Shown here piece after piece: positions 58,550 through 64,000 of a DNA stretch of 64,000 nt (the first letter of the stretch is position 1; every line of letters starts with the position of its first letter). The position numbers and the translations under genes were made by a program. This DNA is from Cenococcum geophilum 1.58. Its lineage: Eukaryota; Ascomycota; Dothideomycetes; Gloniales; Gloniaceae. The stretch covers positions 1,054,001 through 1,118,000 of the forward strand of contig KV748179.1 of assembly GCA_001692895.1 (NCBI GenBank), given 5' to 3'. The notes under the pieces are model-generated. The model was given only the letters and a program-made list of their open reading frames with translations, ran no database searches and had not been told where the DNA came from.

Positions 58550-58700
58550 TGTTGGGTGATAAAGCTTTTTGATTGGAATGAGGAAGGGCGAGGAGCTTAA
58601 GGCTCCTCGCCACGCTAGTGCCGCGGCGACACGTGATGGCAACTTGCCATCACGTGACGGCAGTTTGCCGTACGTGACGGCAAATTGCCTCATTCCCGAC
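58550..58700 (-). repeat. un-RIPped copy of the copia-LTR-like block
   Basis: It matches the blocks at 31517 and 38454 but with the original CpA/TpG: gaggagcttaaggctcctc, ctagtgccgcggcgacacg, then the palindromes ggcaacttgcc, ggcagtttgcc and ggcaaattgcc. Similarity stops near 58697, as it does for the other two copies near 31740 and 38670. It may be a solo LTR or the fragment of a younger element. Confidence 0.7.
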
Positions 58701-58896
58701 AACGGGAACTTGGTTATTAGGTAACCAAAATTTTTTAATATATAATGCTTCTAATTAAAATTACAATTAACTACTCTATTAGATCTTAAGCAGAGGTCTT
58801 TATATTAAAGCTCTGCAGTCCAACTATGTACTAGATTCGTAACTAATGTGATCTTTAATTACGAACTATAAAAGCTATATTAAAAGCGTTTAACCC

Positions 58897-58987
58897 AAAA
58901 GCCTTTGCATCAAAAGCCTATATATTAAAAGCCTATATATTAAAAGCCTATATATTAAAAGCCTATATATTAAAAGCCTCTACTATT
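58897..58987 (+). repeat. 15-bp tandem repeat
   Basis: Four perfect copies of aaaagcctatatatt start at 58912, with one imperfect unit on each side. Confidence 0.93.
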
Positions 58988-58991
58988 AGGA

Positions 58992-59175
58992 TTTTTTTTG
59001 AGCACGTTGTAGCAGCTAAAAATTAGGGTCTGCTTAACTGGCGATTTTGGCAATTTGTGGCAATCTGCAGCAATTTGCACAGGCTACTTATGCATTTATA
59101 GCAAATTGCCAAAATCGCGACTTACGCAGGTTTTGCAGACCCCGATTTTCGCTTGCGACAACGTGCCAAAAAAAA
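58992..59175. mobile_element. MITE-like inverted-repeat element (about 184 bp)
   Basis: The left arm (ttttttttgagcacgttgt, then ggcgattttggcaatttg) and the right arm (caaattgccaaaatcgcga, then acaacgtgccaaaaaaaa) pair over about 65 bases with small gaps. The middle holds gcaatctgcagcaatttgca. There is no frame inside. I cannot see a clear target duplication. Confidence 0.72.
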
Positions 59176-59219
59176 TTTTCCTGATGTTAGCTTAGTATCT
59201 TCGTAATATAGTATTTTAT

Positions 59220-59880
59220 AAGCTTTAGTCTAGAGGCATTTATATAAGCCATAATAGTAGAGCGTATATAAGGAGCGAGGGCCCCCTAAAAGGGTACTGC
59301 GCCTAAGCTTATAAGCTAAAAAGTCTTTTACCTATAAGTAGTAGAGAGAGAATAGGAAATATAAAAGTTATTATAATACTAAGCGGAGACCTAGCGCTAC
59401 GTTAGTAAAGTACTATAATAATAATAAAGGATAGGGGACTATTAGTATAAGTAGAGATCTACTATATACATCGCAAGATAGGTAGATATTAAGTAAAAAT
59501 AACACTAGAAAAAGGCGGTAAAAGGGTAAAAAGGAACTATATAGAGTACTCTATAGATAATACTAACTCTCCTCCTATATAATAGATAGATAAAGGTAGA
59601 ATTTATAGCCGCCTTTTTATTATAGATAGAGGTTCTAAAACTAAACGTATAGCTAGTAAGTATCTATATCCTAAATACTACACTATACTATATATATGGA
59701 TAGCCTATATAGTTAATATACTCTATAATACTCTTCTGTAACTACTATATAGTAATAAACTAGCTTTTCGCTATGGCGGGTATAAATAATATTACCTAAA
59801 TACATTTATTAAGTAGGGGCCTATATTATCGGCAAAATATAGTACTCTGTTAATAGCCTTAATGGTTAGTAGTTAACGTA
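59220..59880 (+). pseudogene. 3' part of a Tad1-like LINE, heavily RIP-mutated
   Basis: It aligns by eye with the reverse complement of about 43820-44530 of the other LINE. The phrases gagggccccctaaaagggta, gcctaagcttataagct, actaagcggagacctagcg and gtataagtagagatctacta recur with CpA-to-TpA and TpG-to-TpA changes. It therefore represents the C-terminal end and 3' region of the same LINE family, 5'-truncated near 59220. It contains only stops in every frame. Confidence 0.8.
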
Positions 59881-60184
59881 ATTAGCGTATAGTTAAAGGC
59901 ATTTAGTAACTTAACTAACTAGCCTATATTGTATTTTTTTTAATACACAGCCTACGCGTAGCTTGCGCGTAACCTATACGCAACCTATATATAACTTACG
60001 CATTTAGTAACCATAATTATATTTAGAGCTATTTACCTCTTTTATACTAATAGTATATTTAATAATAAATAAAGGCTACTTTAAAGCTATTTATAAGGCT
60101 AGTAAGGTAAATTATATACACTTTTTTATAGAATCTATATATATAGCTAAAAAGTAGCTACCAAGAGTAGCAGATATAGACCTA
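59880..60184. other. RIP-mutated spacer
   Basis: TpA-rich with no gene. The word cgcgtaacctatacgcaacc is a short internal repeat (acctatacgcaacctatata) near 59960. Confidence 0.5.
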
Positions 60185-60323
60185 TTTGCATCTACCTACC
60201 TATCTATATCGCCTACCCGTCTATATCGCCTACCTATTTATATCTACCTACCTATTTATATCTGCCTACCTATTAGCATCTACCTACCTATTTATATCTG
60301 CTTGCCTATTTGCATTTACTTAC
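60185..60323 (+). repeat. CTACCTATTTATATCTGC microsatellite-like tract, left half
   Basis: About nine short units of ctacctacctatttatatc type. It continues as the same tract at 63150-63245 on the far side of LTR element 3. Confidence 0.85.
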
Positions 60324-60581
60324 TATAAGGGTACTTTTGGTCCCTTACTCGGCTACATCCTGGGAGCTCTTAGGGGCTGCCAAGGCTAGCCTTCGGCTAG
60401 GCCTTGGCCACCCCTTATAAGCTCCTCGGGCTTGCAGCCTCCTTCCTCCCCCATTGGTTCGTCTCTGTACTAGGCTATTGCCTACCCTCATTACCATATC
60501 GTCCTCTTCCATCGACTCCCTATGTAACTCATGCTCGGCTTGCCTGCTCCCTACCGTACACCCTAGTAATACTGCCTTACA
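60324..60581 (+). repeat. 5' LTR of LTR element 3
   Basis: 258 bases, nearly identical to 62892-63149. Its first bases read tataaggg where the partner has tgtaaggg, a TpG-to-TpA change. Confidence 0.92.
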
Positions 60582-61039
60582 TTTGAACTGATCCTACACC
60601 CTCGCGGGTGGTAGCCTGCAGTAAGCCGAGGGCTTCGCCCTTAAGCATTTTACGATCCTCTATTTTTACTTAGGACGACCACGTACGCTGTAGAGCAGCT
60701 ATACTAGCAAGACGCCTGGTAGATCGTATCCGCATATAAAGGTTCATTAGAATACGGATTAAGTCCTCTACCTTACCTAGGACGATCGCGTATGCTGCAG
60801 AGTAGCTATACTAGCAGACGCCTGGCAGATCGTATCCGTATATTACGGTTAGTAGATACAGATTAGGAGAAAAAAGGAATTCTTAATCCTTTCCCTCTTA
60901 CCTAGGCCGATTAGTTTACTGTAACAAGCAGGTATACTAGCAGATATCTGGGATCGCGTCCGCTGATAACGGTTATGGAATATAGATTAGAGAAGGGAGA
61001 CTAGATCGGACGCGATTACCTCCTAAGGAGATTGGTAAC

Positions 61040-62220
61040 GCTCTCTAGGCTAACCGCGGTTTACTTGTGACAGAGGTCCCACTAACAGAGATTGGAAGGT
61101 TGAACGTCCTTAAAGAGATATAAAGAGCTATAGCTCTTAGATCGTTCGCGATCGCTTAAGGGCTAGGGCCTATCCCAGAAACTTTCCAGCTGTTAGCTAT
61201 AGAGCTGCCGAGACTAAACCGTAGGCGGTTGTCTTATTAAGCTACGGCTTACCTTAAGAGCTTCGGCTTAGAGATCCTATGTGATCTCGTAAGCTACTGC
61301 TTGCTTTAAGAGCTACGGCTTAAAGATTATACGCGATTATCTTTCTGCAAGGCTTTGGTCGCTCTAAGAGCTCTAGCTTGCATTAAGAGCTACAGCTCGT
61401 CTTAGGGCTACGGCCCGACCTGGAGACTCTCCGGCTGTTAGCTATAGGGCTGCCGAGACCTAATTATAGGGCGATTGTCTCTTAGAGCTACGGCTTACCT
61501 CAAGCTACGGCTTAAAGATCCTATGCGATCGCTCAAGGGCTACGGCCTGACCCGGAGACTTTTCGGCTGTCAGCCTAAGGGCTACTAAGACTAAATCGTA
61601 CGCGATTATCTCTTCTGAAGTTATAAGCTTAGCTTATGAGATCCTATTACGGTTAAATGCCATCCTTAAGCCATAGCTATAGCTTTAAGAGCTACGGCTC
61701 ATTGAGATTGTAGGTGGTTTCGTAAGCTACTGCTTGCCTTAAGAGCTACGGCTCGTCTTAGAGCTACGGCTCGTCTTAGAGCTACGGCTCGTCTTAGGGC
61801 TATGGCCCGACCCAGAGACTCCGGCTGTCAGCTATAGAGCTGCCGAGACTTAACCGAAAGCGATTGTCTTCTAGAGCTACGGCTCGTCCTTGAGCTACGG
61901 CTTAAAGATCGTACGCGATCTCTTTATAAGGCTTTGGTCGCTCTAAGAGCTCTAGCTTATATTAAGAGCTACAGCTTGCCCAAGATATGGCAGCAGCTTA
62001 AAGATTGTACGCGATTATCTGTCTATAAGGCTTCGGTCGCTCTAAGAGCTCTAGCTTGCATTAAGAGCTATAGCTTGCCTAAAAGATATGGCAGCAGCTT
62101 AAAGATTGTACGCGATTATCTTTCTGTAAGGCTTTGGTCGCTCTAAGAAGCTCTAGCCTGTATTAAGAGCTATAGCTTGCCCAAGAAAATGGCAGCAGCT
62201 CTTAGATCCTACGTGATCTC
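61040..62220 (+). repeat. complex minisatellite inside LTR element 3
   Basis: Imperfect higher-order units combine gctctaagagctctagctt, gagctacggctcgtctta, cccgacctggagactctcc, gctgccgagac and taaagattgtacgcgat. The best-kept repeats are at 61920-62160, where a block of about 125 bases is repeated almost exactly. Confidence 0.88.
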
Positions 62221-62537
62221 TTCTTATTGCTAATATTACTCCATAATAACAGTGTAATTCAGAAGGAAGGAAACACGCGTATAGCTATTTGGCTATCACT
62301 TCCTTACAAAAACTGATTACGCGGCCGGGGGAAGGTAATTAAGACGTTAATTTAAAGTCTCTAAAAAAGAGCTACGTCTTATAAAGATCCTACGCGATCT
62401 CTTAGCAAAGCTTTAGTTGCTCTAAGAGCTCCAGCTTGCTTTAAAAGCTTATAAGACCCAATATCTCTCCGAACCCTTCCGGGACGAGCCCTCTATAATC
62501 TCCCGCTACCGNAAGGTAATGGAGGGGGTTGACCGCA

Positions 62538-62560
62538 AGAAGGGGGGGGGAATGTAAGGG
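62538..62560 (+). other. second polypurine/LTR-start-like junction inside LTR element 3
   Basis: GAAGGGGGGGGGAA is followed directly by TGTAAGGGATATTC, a close copy of the real junction at 62880-62899. The sequence then diverges from the LTR. This looks like a trapped end of a related element. An N lies nearby at 62512. Confidence 0.5.
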
Positions 62561-62879
62561 ATATTCTTGCGATTAAGCCGGCTCCAAGTGGAGACTATCT
62601 GGCTGTTAGCTATAGAGCTGTTGAGACTTAATCGTAGGCGATTGTCTCTAAGACTGATACGATTAAGTCTTACCTACCAGCAGACGCTCTTTTCCTACCT
62701 AAAATAGGCCCTTTTTCCCACTGGGTTTTGGCCATAGGTTAAGGTTTTTATTAAGGCTGCTTGGCTGGTCCTTTTCCCCTATTTCTTTACTCCCCTGTAT
62801 AAGCAAGGCTTCTGCACTACTTACCTTTCTGTATATAGAATCAATCTATTGGGATACGGGCTGGGGGCCAGCCCTAACT

Positions 62880-62891
62880 AAGGGGGGGCAA
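62880..62891 (+). other. polypurine tract of LTR element 3
   Basis: AAGGGGGGGCAA directly precedes the right LTR (TGTAAGGG). Confidence 0.75.
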
Positions 62892-63149
62892 TGTAAGGGT
62901 ACTTTTGGTCCCTTACTCGGCTACATCCCGGGAGCTCTTAGGGGCTGCCAAGGCTAGCCTTCGGCTAGGCCTTAGCCACCCCTTATAAGCTCCTCGGGCT
63001 TGCAGCCTCCTTCCTCCCCCATCGGTTCGTCTCTGTACTAGGCTATTGCCTACCCTTATTACCATATCGTCCTCTTCTATCGACTCCCTATGTAACTCAT
63101 GCTCGGCTTGCCTGCTCCCTACCGTATACCCTAGCAATACTGCCTTACA
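62892..63149 (+). repeat. 3' LTR of LTR element 3
   Basis: Partner of 60324-60581. It ends TTACA followed by the duplicated cttac. Confidence 0.92.
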
Positions 63150-63245
63150 CTTACCTATTTACATCTACTTACCTATCTATATTTACTTACCTATCTATAT
63201 TTACCTACTTATTAGTATCTGCCTATTTATGCCTACCTATCTATG
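63150..63245 (+). repeat. CTACCTATTTATATCTGC microsatellite-like tract, right half
   Basis: Continuation of the tract at 60185-60323 after the LTR insertion (ttacctatctatatttac units). Confidence 0.85.
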
Positions 63246-63294
63246 CTACCTTAATTCGATTAATTGATTAATTAAATCGTTTATAGTGTTTGCT

Positions 63295-63455
63295 GGCTAG
63301 TCGTTATTGTCTAGTTTTAGCGACGGTCGTTTAGCTCTAGCGACGGTTGTCTAGTTTTAGTAACGGTCGTCTAGTTCTAGTAGCGGTTGTCTAGCTCTAG
63401 TAATGGTTGTCTAGTTTTAGCAATAGTTATCTAGTTCTACTAATGGTCCTTTACT
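63295..63455 (+). repeat. 20-21 bp tandem repeat (GTCTAGTTTTAGCGACGGT)
   Basis: Seven to eight imperfect units. Variants differ mainly by TpG/TpA and CpA/TpA and by t/c in the tt/ct word, as expected of RIP-worn copies. Confidence 0.9.
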
Positions 63456-63578
63456 AGCTACTGTTTTAGTACCTCCCTAAATAGGGAGGATATAAGGAAA
63501 GAAGGAAGGGTAAAAAATAAGGCGGCTTTATAGGGTAGAGATATATATAAAGGCTATTAGCAATATAGCGGGGACCTA

Positions 63579-63690
63579 ATATAGAGCCTTATATAGAGCC
63601 TTAAATAGAGCTTCATATAGAGCCTTATATAAAGCCTTATATAAAGCCTTATATAGAGCCTTATACAGAGCCTTATATAGAGCCTTTAAG
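63579..63690 (+). repeat. 12-bp tandem repeat (AGAGCCTTATAT)
   Basis: About nine units, mostly agagccttatat or aaagccttatat. Related words occur at 18825-18905 and 30800-30960. Confidence 0.9.
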
Positions 63691-64000
63691 TAATAAAACT
63701 ATATAAGATTATATATAATTATATAAGATTATATATAATAGTTAAATATATAGTATATAACTTTACCTTAATTATATGTTAAGAAATATGCAGTTAGCTT
63801 TTAAAGTCGTTAAGTAGGTTAACTGCGTATTATTTAACTTTTAAATATGTTAAGTAGCTACTTCTTAGGCTAAGCTGCTGCTGGATTTACCTTACCCTAT
63901 TATTAAAGCTTTTTAGCGCAGAATATTATATATATAATTAGGCCACTAGCCAAACAGTGAAATAGGTAAGACGTCTACTATAACGCGTATTTTAGCTATA
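63690..64000. other. RIP-mutated spacer
   Basis: TpA-rich with a repeated tatataattatataagat near 63705-63740. No gene seen. Confidence 0.5.

Larger units (their letters stand above)
60324..63149 (+). mobile_element. LTR element 3: young, non-autonomous, inside a microsatellite
   Basis: Two 258-base LTRs (60324-60581 and 62892-63149) begin T(G/A)TAAGGGTACTTTTGG and end GCCTTACA. They are bracketed by the 5-base duplication cttac at 60319-60323 and 63150-63154. The CTACCTATTT-type tract lies on both sides, so the target was this repeat. The 2.3 kb interior has no gag or pol. It is made of repeated gagctacggctcg, ggagactctccggctgt and cgatcgctcaag words. A G-run lies before the right LTR. Confidence 0.92.

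Overview
The window looks like a repeat graveyard from the genome of a filamentous ascomycete (Pezizomycotina). Most of it carries the footprint of repeat-induced point mutation (RIP). TpA is very common, CpA and TpG are almost absent, CpG is kept, and the stops that break old reading frames are mostly TAG/TAA where the family has Gln or Trp. In 34321-34380, for example, I count 10 TpA, 4 ApT, 0 CpA and 0 TpG. Every family I can name is fungal or transposon-borne: Tc1/mariner, a Tad1-like LINE, a Ty1/copia polyprotein, Helitrons, a DUF3435 tyrosine recombinase, an F-box/ankyrin protein, RecQ-like and SNF2-like helicases and a DUF6589-like protein. I see no intact host gene and no rRNA, tRNA or CRISPR array. 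Most open frames are accidental.

Layout, left to right. 1-1.9 kb is RIP-mutated spacer. 1.92-3.36 kb is a Tc1/mariner element with near-perfect inverted repeats. 3.5-5.53 kb is a LINE-like unit with an ORF1 (zinc knuckles) and a poly(A) tail but no ORF2. 5.6-8.1 kb is RIP-mutated DNA with an ankyrin-like remnant and three copies of a small MITE. 8.2-9.7 kb is an un-RIPped island. 10.06-14.6 kb (minus) is a full-length but dead Helitron Rep/helicase. 15.4-16.9 kb (plus) is a RecQ-like helicase remnant, followed by a second, N-terminal-half copy of the Helitron (16.9-18.7 kb, minus). 20.3-20.8 kb is a tandem array, 20.9-22.05 kb a DUF6589-like remnant, 23.25-26.7 kb a DUF3435 recombinase-like pseudogene, and 27.1-28.0 kb an F-box/ankyrin pseudogene. 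31.5-36.1 kb (minus) is a copia element. 38.7-43.6 kb is degenerate sequence with tandem array A. 43.7-46.6 kb (minus) is a LINE ORF2.

47.7-53.0 kb is an SNF2-like helicase pseudogene, split by a young LTR element and followed by array B, which belongs to the same repeat family as array A. 54.2-56.1 kb is the N-terminal part of another Helitron. 56.6-58.3 kb and 60.3-63.15 kb are two more young LTR elements. A second LINE fragment (59.2-59.9 kb) and several minisatellites fill the rest.

The main coherent signal is a set of three short LTR elements (48457-50477, 56600-58308, 60324-63149). Each has near-identical LTRs and a perfect 5-bp target duplication (aagtg, gacga, cttac). Each also has a G-run polypurine tract beside the 3' LTR and an interior without recognisable gag or pol, consisting largely of tandem repeats or low-complexity sequence. 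They escaped heavy RIP and must have been mobilised in trans. A second signal is a Helitron/RecQ/DUF6589/DUF3435 neighbourhood that may be one or more large composite mobile elements.
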